Below, piece after piece: positions 1-8,407 of a DNA stretch of 33,176 bases. A model generated the notes under the pieces. The model did not search any database, was not told the origin of the DNA, and worked only from the letters and a program-made list of their open reading frames with translations. The first letter of the stretch is position 1. Each line of letters begins with the position of its first letter. The stretch comes from Acidobacteriota bacterium (lineage in GTDB: Bacteria; Acidobacteriota; Vicinamibacteria; Vicinamibacterales; 2-12-FULL-66-21), in the NCBI GenBank assembly GCA_003222675.1, contig QHWT01000076.1, positions 43,905-77,080 on the forward strand, given 5' to 3'. The translations under genes and the position numbers were made by a program.

Positions 1-1
1 C

Positions 2-673
2 GCAGAGCTCGAGCAGGCAGGCCAGATCGCTGAGGCTATCGCTGAACAGAAAGAAGCGCTGCGGGTAGATCCTGCTGCTGTGCAGGCCCACATCAATCTC
101 ATCTCACTCTATGGGCGCTCCGGTCAATATGACAAGGCGGTTGAGCACTACCGGGCCGCGCTCGATCTCGATCGAAACCAGGCCGATGCGCATTACAACT
201 TTGGAGTGCTCCTTCTCAAACAAAGCAAACCTCGGGAGGCAGAAACAGCTTTTCAACAAGCCTTGCAGATCAATCCATATTACGCCGAGGCTCACAACAA
301 CCTTGGATCTCTCTACGAGCAGCAAGGACGGTTGAACGAGGCTTTTCAGCAATTCACGGAAGCAGTCGAGAATCGACCCAATTACCGTGCAGCACGCTTC
401 CACTTGGGCCGCATCCTGGCCGACCAAGGCAAATACGACGAAGCGATTCAACATTTCCTGAAAACTCTGACACCGGAGGACGAAAGCACTCCGCGATACC
501 TCTATGCCCTCGCGGCCACGTATGCACGGGCCGGCAACATACCAGAAGCTCTGAAATATGCCCGCACGGCCCGGGAGCAGGCAGCTGCCCGCGGTCAGGC
601 CGAATTGCTGACGAGTATCGACAAGGATCTGCGCGCTTTGGAACAGGCAGTGACGATCATCAAAGACCAATGA
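2..673 (+). CDS. Tetratricopeptide-repeat protein, 5'-truncated by the window edge
   Basis: The reading frame is open from base 2 to the TGA at 671-673, so the true start lies outside the window; a GTG at base 80 is internal. The visible 223 residues are helical TPR units, with typical patterns such as DAHYNFGVLLLKQSKPREAE and YAEAHNNLGSLYEQQGRLNE, followed by a less regular C-terminal helix. TPR arrays are protein-interaction scaffolds and no enzyme domain is visible. The stop overlaps the start of the next gene (ATGA), which implies translational coupling. TPR proteins often precede CRTAC1/ASPIC-UnbV proteins in environmental bacteria; what this pair does is unknown to me. Confidence in TPR is high; the full architecture cannot be seen. 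Confidence 0.93.
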   Translation, partial: AELEQAGQIAEAIAEQKEALRVDPAAVQAHINLISLYGRSGQYDKAVEHYRAALDLDRNQADAHYNFGVLLLKQSKPREAETAFQQALQINPYYAEAHNNLGSLYEQQGRLNEAFQQFTEAVENRPNYRAARFHLGRILADQGKYDEAIQHFLKTLTPEDESTPRYLYALAATYARAGNIPEALKYARTAREQAAARGQAELLTSIDKDLRALEQAVTIIKDQ

Positions 674-2367
674 AACGTCGAATAGTCTGCCTGGCGCTCT
701 CCGTTCTTCCAGCTGGTCTCATCGTCTCATCTCCTCCCACACCCTTGTTCCAGGAGATCGCCGCACAGGTGGGCCTTAACTTCCGCCATTTCACCGGCGC
801 AACCGGCGAATATTTCATGCCGGAAATCATGGGTTCCGGAGCGGCTCTCTTTGACTACGACAACGACGGCGATCTCGACGTTTACCTGATCCAAGGTACC
901 GCGCTGGAGCACGGCAAGAAGCCGCTCTTTCCACCGCCAGCCGGCTGGAAGCCCGGAAACCGGCTATTCCGGAACATGCTGTCCGAGACAGGAAAGCTGC
1001 AATTTGTCGATGTGACCGAGAGCGCGGGGGTAGGTCATGACGGCTACGGGATGGGTGCAGCGACTGGTGATTATGATAACGATGGATTTCTCGATCTCTA
1101 TGTGACCAATGTCGGGCAGAACGTCCTGTATCACAACAACGGCGATGGAACCTTCACCGAGCGCACGCGCGAAGCCGGAGTGGATGATCCGCGGTGGAGC
1201 ACCGGTGCCGCCTTTCTGGATTACGACGGGGATGGCTATCTCGATCTCTTCGTCGCAAACTATCTGGACTTCACCGTCAAGGGTAACAAGCGCTGTTACG
1301 CTCCGACCGGCGAGCCGGATTACTGCACGCCCATGGCCTACAAGGCCGTTCCTTCACGGCTCTTTCACAACCTGGGCCACGGAAAATTCATGGACGTGAC
1401 GGATGCCTCTGGAATCGGGTCTTCTTACGGGCCGGCACTGGGCGTTCTCTGTGCAGACTTCAATGGCGACGACCGTACGGATATCTTTGTTGCGAACGAT
1501 ACGGCGGCCAATCGCCTGTGGCTGAACCAGGGGGATGGGACCTTCCGCGAGACGGCTCTCGAAGCTGGTGTGGCTTACAACGCAGACGGCCGCGCGAAAG
1601 CCGGAATGGGCGTCACCGGAGAAGACATTGACAATCACGGCAGGCTCACAGTGTTGGTGACCAATCTGACCCGTGAAGGTGCCACCGTTTTCCATGGCAA
1701 CGACAAAGGCCTGTTTGAGGATGTCACGGTGCAGTATGGTCTTGCAGAACCGACCTTTGCTTTTACTGGCTTCGGGACGAAGTGGCTCGACTACGACAAC
1801 GATGGCCGGCCGGATCTATTTATCGCCAATGGCGCCGTAAGCATCGTGGAATCCCTGCGAGGCGGGCCGTACCCTTACGGTCAAAGAAACCTTCTGTTTC
1901 ATAATGAAGCCAGGGAAAAATTCCACGACGCGAGTGACGTCGCCGGCCCGGCCTTCCAGCGCATCGACGTCGGCCGCGGCGCCGCGGTGGGCGATATCGA
2001 CAACGATGGAGCCGTCGATATCCTCGTGACAAACAACAACGGTCCCGTCCGACTCTTACATAACGAAATCGGGCCCCGCCAGCACTGGCTGCAGGTGCGG
2101 CTGGAAGGCGTCAGGAGCAATCGCTTCGGGATCGGGGCTCGCGTCGCGGTTTTGCGCGACGGTCAAGAACCGCGCTGGCGGAGGGTTCACACGGATTCGA
2201 GTTACCTGAGCGCCAGCGACGTTCGGGTCCACTTCGGTCTTGGGAAGAGTTCAGACATACGGGGCGTGATGGTGCGGTGGCCCGACGGCTCGGAAGAGCG
2301 CTGGGACAGCGTTCAGCCCGACAAAGTGGTTGTCTTGCGGCAAGGCTCGGGTAAACCACCACGATAG
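670..2367 (+). CDS. Secreted CRTAC1-family FG-GAP/VCBS propeller protein with C-terminal ASPIC/UnbV domain
   Basis: A protein of 565 residues with a basic N-terminus and short hydrophobic segment (about residues 1-22) consistent with export. It then carries seven Ca-binding loops of the D-x-D/N-x-D-G type: DYDNDGDLD, DYDNDGFLD, DYDGDGYLD, DFNGDDRTD, DIDNHGRLT, DYDNDGRPD and DIDNDGAVD. This fits a seven-bladed integrin-like propeller. The fifth loop is degenerate, with His in a ligand position and Thr replacing the final Asp. The last 100 residues (HWLQVRLEGVRSNRFGIGAR onward) match the ASPIC/UnbV domain. Such proteins are extracellular and probably bind ligands or matrix; no catalytic residues are recognised. 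The start overlaps the stop of the TPR gene by four bases, so the two are probably co-translated. Confidence 0.93.
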   Translation: MKRRIVCLALSVLPAGLIVSSPPTPLFQEIAAQVGLNFRHFTGATGEYFMPEIMGSGAALFDYDNDGDLDVYLIQGTALEHGKKPLFPPPAGWKPGNRLFRNMLSETGKLQFVDVTESAGVGHDGYGMGAATGDYDNDGFLDLYVTNVGQNVLYHNNGDGTFTERTREAGVDDPRWSTGAAFLDYDGDGYLDLFVANYLDFTVKGNKRCYAPTGEPDYCTPMAYKAVPSRLFHNLGHGKFMDVTDASGIGSSYGPALGVLCADFNGDDRTDIFVANDTAANRLWLNQGDGTFRETALEAGVAYNADGRAKAGMGVTGEDIDNHGRLTVLVTNLTREGATVFHGNDKGLFEDVTVQYGLAEPTFAFTGFGTKWLDYDNDGRPDLFIANGAVSIVESLRGGPYPYGQRNLLFHNEAREKFHDASDVAGPAFQRIDVGRGAAVGDIDNDGAVDILVTNNNGPVRLLHNEIGPRQHWLQVRLEGVRSNRFGIGARVAVLRDGQEPRWRRVHTDSSYLSASDVRVHFGLGKSSDIRGVMVRWPDGSEERWDSVQPDKVVVLRQGSGKPPR

Positions 2368-2437
2368 TCACGTCGCGAGATGGTCGACGTCAACCCGCGG
2401 TCACGTCAAAGCTCCGTTGACTGGCTGCTGTCGGAAC

Positions 2438-3145
2438 TCATTTCATCGCAGTGACGCGAAGGTTTGCAAAGTCGCCATCACTGTTGTTGCCCGTCCATAG
2501 GCCAATCATGCCTCGATCGAGCGTCCCCAGCTTCCGGACATCGAGAGTAGGCGATTTGACCGCTCCGACGTATATCTGAATCTTCTGGTCTTTCACGGCC
2601 AAGCGGAGCGGCACCCAATCAGTCGGAGCAACCGACGCATCAACCGGGTTCTCGAACTCCTCGGGGAATTTCTCTCGAAGGCGCGGCCAGTCGTATTCCG
2701 GCGGCGCCATGTACTGCACGGCGTGCTGACGCCGGGTCGCATCGGCAGTCCGAAAGTTGAACGGCCGCAGGTACACGGATTCGTACGTCCTGTCGTCCTT
2801 CCCGTGGAATGCAATGCCAACAAAACTCGCTTGGGGCACATCGCGACCGCGTACGTCGATTTCGATCGTGCCTTCACCGAACTCCGATCCTTCGATCCAG
2901 ACCAGACCGACGTCTGCCTTTTCAGACACGTGCACGCCGCCGGGAGTGCCCGGAAGTTTCGTCACGACGCGGTTCACCGCGCGCAGCTTGCCGGCGGCAA
3001 ATCGCTCAGCAAGGTCAATTCGCTGTGTCGTGCGCGATTGAGCCGGCTGCGGAGCAACGGCCGTGACGTTGGCGGGCAGTGCAGCGGCGCACGCAAAACC
3101 AATCAAGACGAGGGAGACTATCGCGGCGTTCTTTGCTGAGGACAT
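2438..3145 (-). CDS. Exported DUF1080-like (concanavalin-type) protein
   Basis: The open frame extends to 3247, but ATG at 3145 is preferred. It begins MSSAKNAAIVSLVLIGFACA, a clear signal peptide, with an AGGT element shortly upstream, giving 235 residues. The mature part is mostly beta-strand and contains FVGIAFHGKDD and GMIGLWTGNNSDGDFANLRV. The last of these is the typical final strand of DUF1080 (3-keto-disaccharide hydrolase-like) concanavalin-fold domains. Fold recognition is reasonable, but no catalytic residues can be assigned, so it may only bind carbohydrate. It lies 43 bases downstream of the ADOP permease on the same strand, and the two could share a transcript. Confidence 0.7.
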   Translation of the reverse strand: MSSAKNAAIVSLVLIGFACAAALPANVTAVAPQPAQSRTTQRIDLAERFAAGKLRAVNRVVTKLPGTPGGVHVSEKADVGLVWIEGSEFGEGTIEIDVRGRDVPQASFVGIAFHGKDDRTYESVYLRPFNFRTADATRRQHAVQYMAPPEYDWPRLREKFPEEFENPVDASVAPTDWVPLRLAVKDQKIQIYVGAVKSPTLDVRKLGTLDRGMIGLWTGNNSDGDFANLRVTAMK

Positions 3146-3188
3146 TTGTCTACCTGTGAAAAAACATCGCGTCGATTCGAAGGAGGCT

Positions 3189-5627
3189 TCAGAGGTCGCG
3201 CAGCGCAGCTGCCGGATCGATCCGCATCGCTCGTCGAGCGGGCACATAGCAGGCGAGCAAGGCGATCATGGTAAGGACTGCCGTGGCCGCGATGAACGTG
3301 ATTGGATCGGTCGCGGTCACACCATACAGTCGGCTCTGCAGGGCGCGGGTGAGCAACAGAGAACCCGTTCCTCCAAGAGCGACGCCGATCACGACCAGCA
3401 GCATCCCGCCGCCGACGACCATCCGCAAGAGATCAGCCGCGCGAGCTCCGAGCGCCACCCGTATGCCGATCTCGGCGGTGCGCTGTCGTACCGTGTACGC
3501 GAGCACCCCATAGACGCCCACCGCGGCCAACGCGACTGCCAGCGCACCGAATATGACGAAAAGAACGGTGAAGAAGCGATCCTGCGCAATCGAATCCGAC
3601 AACACACTGCTCAGGGGCGCGATGGCGCGGATTGGTTGGCCGGGAGCCGAATCCCGAATGACCCGACGGATCGGACCGGCCAATGCGGCAGCGTCGCCGG
3701 AGGCTCTCACGACGAATGTGACGAGGAGTCGCGGCATCTGTGGAAGGTAAACAGCTGGCATCGGCTCCTCGGCGAGGCCGAGTTGCCGCGCATCTCCCAC
3801 AATGCCGATCACGACCGCTTTCGTCCATCCGGCGTCCACGACCTGACCGATCGGGTTCTCGCCTGGCCAGAAGCGACGCGCGGCGCTCTCGCTGACGAGC
3901 ATGGGCCGCTGGATTCCTTGTTGCGCAAGGCTTGCCGCGGTCCTGCCCGCAGGCGGCCACGGATCAGCGAATAGCTCGCCGCGCAAGAGCGGAATCCGCA
4001 TGGCCCGGATGTACCCTGCAGTGACGTAGCGGGTGTCGGCTCGCAGCCGCGAGCGATCCTGCGACGTTCCGCCGGTTCGCGTGTACTCGAAGACGTTTCG
4101 CTCGTCGCGCAGCGGCAGCGAATGCGTCAGGCCGACCGCGACGACCCCGGGCAAGGCCGCAATCCTCGTGATGACGTCGCGCTGCCGCTGCACCAGTTGC
4201 GCGGCGACGCCGGAAGCCGGCGCAGCCTCAACGTTCATCTGCATGGTCACGGTGAGGACCTGTCCCGGATTGAAGCCGGGATCGACGTGACCGAGATGCA
4301 GGAAGCTTCGCGCCATTAGAACGGCGCCGACCAGCAGCACCAACGCCAGGGCGATCTCCGCCACGACGAGCGCGTTCCGCAAGCGGCGGCCGCCTCCGAC
4401 GGTGCCCCGTCCACTCTTCAGGCTGCGCTGCGGCTCCACGGATGTGGCCCGCATCGTGGGGAGTACACTGAACACCAATCCCGTGAGACAAGAGAGAAGG
4501 AACGAAGCGCCGATGACACGGCCATCAATGTGCACGTCCTCTAAACGCGGCAGCGTGTCGGCACCGAGCGCCAGCACGATCGTCAGACTCGCGACCGCGA
4601 GCGCAAGGCCCAGTACACCGCCAACCAGCGCGAGCACGAGGTGTTCGGTCACGAGCTGCCGGACGATGCGCAGGCGCCTGGCCCCGAGCGCTGTGCGGAT
4701 GGCGATCTCGTTCGCCCGCGAGGCGCCGCGCGCCAGCAGCAGGTTGGCCAGATTGACGCAGCCGATGAGGAGAATCACACCGACAACGATCGACACCACG
4801 ACGAGCGCATGGTCGACGTCTCCGACGATCGCGGTCCTCAACGGCGTCACCGTTGCCGCGCTCCATTGGTCGTTCGTGCGCGAGTGCTCGGCGGCCAGGC
4901 GCGCGCTCACTGCACTGAGATCCGCCTGCGCCCGTTCGGGGCTCACGCCGCTTGTCAATCGAGCCACGCCTTCAAAAATGCGGTTGTCTCGCACGTGCGG
5001 CCCAAGCGCGTCGGCATTCAGCACTGACTCTGGCGCCCACACGTCGGTATCGGCCGTCGGGTACCGGAAGCTGGGCGCCATGACTCCGACAACGGTGAAT
5101 GCTTCACCCCGAAGCATGATGGATCGGCCGATCAGCGACGGTCCGGCGGCGAACTCTGTGCGCCAGAGTCGATCGCTGATGACCGCATGACGGCTCCTGT
5201 GGCGGTAATCCGTTTCCGCCAGCACACGTCCGAGCTGGGCGGGACTTCCGAAGACATCGAAGAAACCTCCGGTAACGTAAGCCAGCTGCACTTCGAGCGG
5301 ATCCCCTTGGCCGGTGAGGATCTGCGGCACGCGGTCATACGCCGCCATGCTGCTGAATATGGGCGTCCCTGCCCGCCAGTCCTCGAAATCCGCGAGCGAG
5401 AAACGGGACTGTCGAAGTCCCTGCTTTGGATTCGCCTGGTACAGGCGAACGAGTCTGTCCGGCGCGGCGTAGGGGAGCGGGCGGAGCAGAACGCCATTGA
5501 CAACGCTGAAGACAGCGATGTTCGCGCCAAGCCCGAGTGCAAGCGTGACCAGCGCGACTGCCGTGAAGCCCGGAGTGCGTATGAGCGACCGCGCGGCCAC
5601 GCGGACGTCCTGAAGAAGTTGATCCAT
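3189..5627 (-). CDS. ADOP-type duplicated ABC transporter permease (MacB_PCD/FtsX twice)
   Basis: A protein of 812 residues. The N-terminus (MDQLLQDVRVAARSLIRTPG, then a membrane helix with LALGLGANIAVFSVVNGVLL) is the signature of acidobacterial duplicated orphan permeases. A periplasmic MacB-like domain follows, then an FtsX core of three membrane helices around residues 275-395 (GVILLIGCVNLANLLLARGA). A second periplasmic domain and a second FtsX core end the protein (GVYGVLAYTVRQRTAEIGIR, PARRAMRIDPAAALRDL). No ATP-binding partner is encoded nearby, as is usual for this group; MacB-like permeases act in mechanotransmission or export, but the substrate is unknown. It lacks the soluble prefix domain found in the paralogue at 16613. 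A GAGG motif six bases before ATG 5627 supports the start. It lies downstream of a BlaI-type regulator. Confidence 0.95.
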   Translation of the reverse strand: MDQLLQDVRVAARSLIRTPGFTAVALVTLALGLGANIAVFSVVNGVLLRPLPYAAPDRLVRLYQANPKQGLRQSRFSLADFEDWRAGTPIFSSMAAYDRVPQILTGQGDPLEVQLAYVTGGFFDVFGSPAQLGRVLAETDYRHRSRHAVISDRLWRTEFAAGPSLIGRSIMLRGEAFTVVGVMAPSFRYPTADTDVWAPESVLNADALGPHVRDNRIFEGVARLTSGVSPERAQADLSAVSARLAAEHSRTNDQWSAATVTPLRTAIVGDVDHALVVVSIVVGVILLIGCVNLANLLLARGASRANEIAIRTALGARRLRIVRQLVTEHLVLALVGGVLGLALAVASLTIVLALGADTLPRLEDVHIDGRVIGASFLLSCLTGLVFSVLPTMRATSVEPQRSLKSGRGTVGGGRRLRNALVVAEIALALVLLVGAVLMARSFLHLGHVDPGFNPGQVLTVTMQMNVEAAPASGVAAQLVQRQRDVITRIAALPGVVAVGLTHSLPLRDERNVFEYTRTGGTSQDRSRLRADTRYVTAGYIRAMRIPLLRGELFADPWPPAGRTAASLAQQGIQRPMLVSESAARRFWPGENPIGQVVDAGWTKAVVIGIVGDARQLGLAEEPMPAVYLPQMPRLLVTFVVRASGDAAALAGPIRRVIRDSAPGQPIRAIAPLSSVLSDSIAQDRFFTVLFVIFGALAVALAAVGVYGVLAYTVRQRTAEIGIRVALGARAADLLRMVVGGGMLLVVIGVALGGTGSLLLTRALQSRLYGVTATDPITFIAATAVLTMIALLACYVPARRAMRIDPAAALRDL

Positions 5628-5654
5628 GGAATTCCTCGCGCTCGCAAGTCGCGT

Positions 5655-5783
5655 TCAGGGTTCTATTATTCGGAGCTCATCGCCGCCGCAGTTGGATGTT
5701 GCCGTTGATGGTTGAGACGACAAGGGCCGGATGCTCGCCCGTATCGCACAGCCGGTCAGAAACGGCAGCAGCTCGGCCGTCAT
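5655..5783 (-). pseudogene. Remnant of the BlaI-coupled partner gene: start codon fused to the last codons of a DUF4097-like tail
   Basis: ATG 5783-5781 begins one base after the BlaI stop (TGACATG) with a good AGGAG upstream, exactly where a BlaR1/M56-type sensor gene normally starts. The first 13 codons read MTAELLPFLTGC, then the frame runs to a stop at 5655 without resembling a protein. In another frame the same strand reads EHPALVVSTINGNIQLRRR followed by TGA (5679-5677). That is the typical final strand of DUF4097-type beta-helical domains (VSTxNGxIxLRR). The simplest reading is that an internal deletion removed almost all of a sensor/adhesin gene and left its two ends joined. Both ends are visible; the identity of the missing centre is inference. 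Confidence 0.6.
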
Positions 5784-5784
5784 G

Positions 5785-6195
5785 TCAGGCTCCTTTCTTG
5801 CGCGCGCGCTCGATCATCTCGGTTAGACGATTCCAGTCCTCGGCGGACAACCGTTTCGAGTCTTCATGCAGCAGCGCGAGAATCGCCTGGGTGGCGGATC
5901 CCTCGAAAAATGTATTCAGCACGTGGCGGAGCGCTGAACGCTTCGCACGATCTCGCTCGATGGTGGGCACGTAGACATATCGCGTTCCATCGTCTTCATG
6001 CCGCACGTGGCCCTTGTCCTCGAGGATCCGCAGGAGGGTCCGAACGGCGGAGTAGCTCGGCGCCTGTGGCATGGCCTCGCGAATTTCGGCGGCCGTAGCG
6101 CGTCGCGCCCGGTAGAGCGCATCCAGGATCTGTCGTTCGCGGCGGCTGAGGTCGGGAGGTGCCAATTGTTCGCCACGCTGCCAAGAAATTAGCAT
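5785..6195 (-). CDS. BlaI/MecI/CopY-family winged-helix repressor
   Basis: A protein of 136 residues, the normal size for the family. After a short leader come the winged-helix motifs LSRRERQILDALYRARRATA, SYSAVRTLLRILEDKGHV and the wing HEDDGTRYVYVPTIERD. The C-terminal dimerisation region follows (LRHVLNTFFEGSATQAILAL and an MIERARKKGA end). BlaI repressors bind palindromic operators as dimers and are normally inactivated through a membrane M56 (BlaR1) peptidase encoded next to them. Here that partner is reduced to a 129-base remnant one base downstream, so the usual inducing path appears to be lost at this locus. The start at ATG 6195 is the longest option; an internal TTG (LAPPDLSRRE) is possible. 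The ADOP permease downstream is a likely target. Confidence 0.9.
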   Translation of the reverse strand: MLISWQRGEQLAPPDLSRRERQILDALYRARRATAAEIREAMPQAPSYSAVRTLLRILEDKGHVRHEDDGTRYVYVPTIERDRAKRSALRHVLNTFFEGSATQAILALLHEDSKRLSAEDWNRLTEMIERARKKGA

Positions 6196-6210
6196 CGAGA
6201 GCGGTGCGCG

Positions 6211-6608
6211 TCAAGCAGTCCGGGTGCGCGCCGAATCGGCGCTCGGGCCTGATCGTGCCGCGACGCCAAACTGCAGATGGCGGGGTTGCGCCGACGGCGC
6301 GGCGCTGTCCTCCCGCTCGACTTGTGCCGCCTCCGTACGCATCATCTCGGCTCTGTTCTGCTCGTGCGTCGCATCGTAGATCGAGACCAGATCCTCTCGG
6401 GCCGTTTGCAGCCAACTCACGGTCGGTGCTGTCTGCTTCGACACGATGGCATACCGGCGAGCGTCCCGCGCTCCGCGTCGGCATATCGCTGTTGCTGCAA
6501 CAGACAGTGCCCGAGCTTGATCCGAGCAATTCCGGTATTCAAGTGCGTCGGTGATTGCCTTCCAGTGAAGCGGCTGATCGCTTCGCGGTGCGGAGGTGTC
6601 CTCAAGCT
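6211..6608 (-). pseudogene. Frameshifted C-terminal fragment of a TPR protein
   Basis: Reading the minus strand from just beyond the araA stop, one frame gives HLNTGIARIKLGHCLLQQQR, then YADAERGTLAG. Another frame continues the same protein as YAIVSKQTAPTVSWLQTARE, then DLVSIYDATHEQNRAEMMR to a stop at 6213-6211. The switch falls at 6451-6455 (GGTATGCC on the minus strand) and is repaired by one inserted T. The pattern is that of the TPR tail of acidobacterial kinase or TPR proteins. No start or N-terminal part exists, because araA ends at 6612. It is therefore a truncated and frameshifted leftover and probably not expressed as a functional protein. Confidence 0.6.
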
Positions 6609-6611
6609 GTG

Positions 6612-8126
6612 TCACGAGCCGAAAGCAGAGGCCCTGAGGGCGAGGAGTTCCTGGAGCGCCAATTGCGTCCGCACCTGCTCGAGCGACGTTCCCTTGCCAA
6701 TGCGGACGAACTCCAGGCCGAGCAGGTCGGCGTACACCTGCAGGTGCTCGGTGCAAATCTGCGTGGAGTACCCGGTGTGGTGCGCCCCGCCGGACCACAG
6801 CCATCCCTCGACGCCCGTCGTGAAATCGGGATACGGGATCCAGACGGCCTGCGCCACCGGGAGCTTCGGCATCGAGTGCGGCGCGCCGATGGCTTTCACC
6901 TCGTTCACGACCAGACGGAATCGATCGCCGAACTCGACGAGCGACGCGTTCACAGCTTCGCCGGGCGCCGCCTGGAACACGAGGCGCGCGGGATCGTCCT
7001 TGCCGCCGATGCCGAGCGGGTGGATCTCGATACGCGGGCGCCCGCCCGCGATCGACGGGCAGATCTCCAGCATGTGCGAGCCGAGCACGGCCGACTTCTC
7101 TCGCTCGAGGTGATAGGTGTAGTCCTCCATGAAGCTCGTCCCGCCGGGCAGACCATCGGCCATGAGCTTCATCGCCCGCACGAGCGCGGCGGTCTTCCAA
7201 TCCCCCTCGGCCCCGAAGCCGTATCCGTCGGCCATGAGGCGCTGGGCGCAGAGGCCGGGCAGTTGATCGAGGCCATACAGATCCTCGAAGTTGGTGGTGA
7301 AGCCCCGGTAGCGTCCTTCCTCGAGGAATGCGCGGATCGCGAGCTCGAGGCGCGCCTGCACTTTCAAGCGCTCGACCTGCTTGCCATCAGACAGCAGCGC
7401 GGCGTCGATCGTATAGGCCCGCTTGTAGGTGTCGATGAGCGCATCGACATCGGCCGACGTGACGCGCGCGACGCGCTGGACGAGTTCGCCGACGCCGTAG
7501 GAGTTGACGCTCCAGCCGAATCGGATCTGCGCGGCCACCTTGTCTCCATCGGTGACGGCCACGTCGCGCATGTTGTCGCCGAACCGCACGAAGCGCGCGC
7601 TCCGCCCTTCAGTCACCGCGGCAGCCGCGCGCGCCCACACACCGACGCGTCGGACGGTCTCGGGGTCCTGCCAGTGCCCGGCAACGATCCCGCGTTTCAG
7701 GCCGAGCCGCGCCGTGATGTGCGCGTACTCGCGATCTCCATGAGCGCTCTGATTGAGGTTCATGAAGTCCATGTCGATCGATGCCCACGGGATGTCGCGG
7801 TTGTACTGCGTATGGAACTGCAGCAGCGGCTTCTTCAAGACCGAGAGACCACGGATCCACATCTTCGCCGGCGAGAAAGTGTGCATCCAGGTGATCACGC
7901 CGGCCGAGCGCGCGTCGGCGGTGGCCGCTTCGAGCACTGCGGAGATTTCCTCCGCGCTCGTCACGGTGGGTTTCCACACGATTGGGTACGGCACGGTTCC
8001 GGCGGCGTTGAGGCCATCGACCATCGCGCGACTGTCGCGCGCCACTTGCTCGAGCGTGTCGGCCCCATAGAGGTGTTGGCTGCCGGTGACGAACCAGATG
8101 TCGAAGTCGGGCTTGTGGACGATCAC
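6612..8126 (-). CDS. araA: L-arabinose isomerase
   Basis: A full-length protein of 504 residues that converts L-arabinose to L-ribulose in the cytoplasm with a divalent metal. The N-terminus (FDIWFVTGSQHLYG) is diagnostic. The metal and catalytic residues are present at positions nearly identical to the E. coli enzyme: E307 (GYGFGAEGDWKTAAL), E334 (SFMEDYTYHLE), H351 (VLGSHMLEICPSI) and the H449/H450 pair (WSGGAHHTGYS). Translation starts at GTG 8126 with AGGAG seven bases upstream. No araB, araD, transporter or regulator lies in the window, so the gene stands apart from the rest of the pathway. It is divergent from the amidohydrolase pair across a 281-base gap. Confidence 0.97.
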   Translation of the reverse strand: MIVHKPDFDIWFVTGSQHLYGADTLEQVARDSRAMVDGLNAAGTVPYPIVWKPTVTSAEEISAVLEAATADARSAGVITWMHTFSPAKMWIRGLSVLKKPLLQFHTQYNRDIPWASIDMDFMNLNQSAHGDREYAHITARLGLKRGIVAGHWQDPETVRRVGVWARAAAAVTEGRSARFVRFGDNMRDVAVTDGDKVAAQIRFGWSVNSYGVGELVQRVARVTSADVDALIDTYKRAYTIDAALLSDGKQVERLKVQARLELAIRAFLEEGRYRGFTTNFEDLYGLDQLPGLCAQRLMADGYGFGAEGDWKTAALVRAMKLMADGLPGGTSFMEDYTYHLEREKSAVLGSHMLEICPSIAGGRPRIEIHPLGIGGKDDPARLVFQAAPGEAVNASLVEFGDRFRLVVNEVKAIGAPHSMPKLPVAQAVWIPYPDFTTGVEGWLWSGGAHHTGYSTQICTEHLQVYADLLGLEFVRIGKGTSLEQVRTQLALQELLALRASAFGS

Positions 8127-8407
8127 GTATAGCTCCTGGATCGCTCGTGGCGGGGATCATCCGCACGCGGCCGCTGCTTCTTCCACGGACCGAGTGGCAC
8201 TTGCGCGGGATGCAGCGTCCAGACGGCGACGGCGATCAACGGGACCGAGAGCAGGGGTACGGTGTCTCATCGATGACTCTTCACACCGGTTGCGTCGGCC
8301 GATGCGCACAAAGACTATCGCAGGATCGTGACGCCGCATGTCCCATCATCATCCGCAGGTGGACGAGCCGGCGGGGTTCTGAAAGGATCTCCGCAGGGAG
8401 CGCATAC

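Noticed and set aside
6555-8132. A 525-codon plus-strand frame across araA
   Set aside because: Antisense shadow of a clearly identified araA; composition dominated by Arg, Ala, Glu and His with no domains.
8147-8407. N-terminal extension of the first amidohydrolase to 8147
   Set aside because: It would bury the signal peptide 87 residues inside the protein, and the Arg-rich extension has no ribosome site; ATG 8408 explains both.
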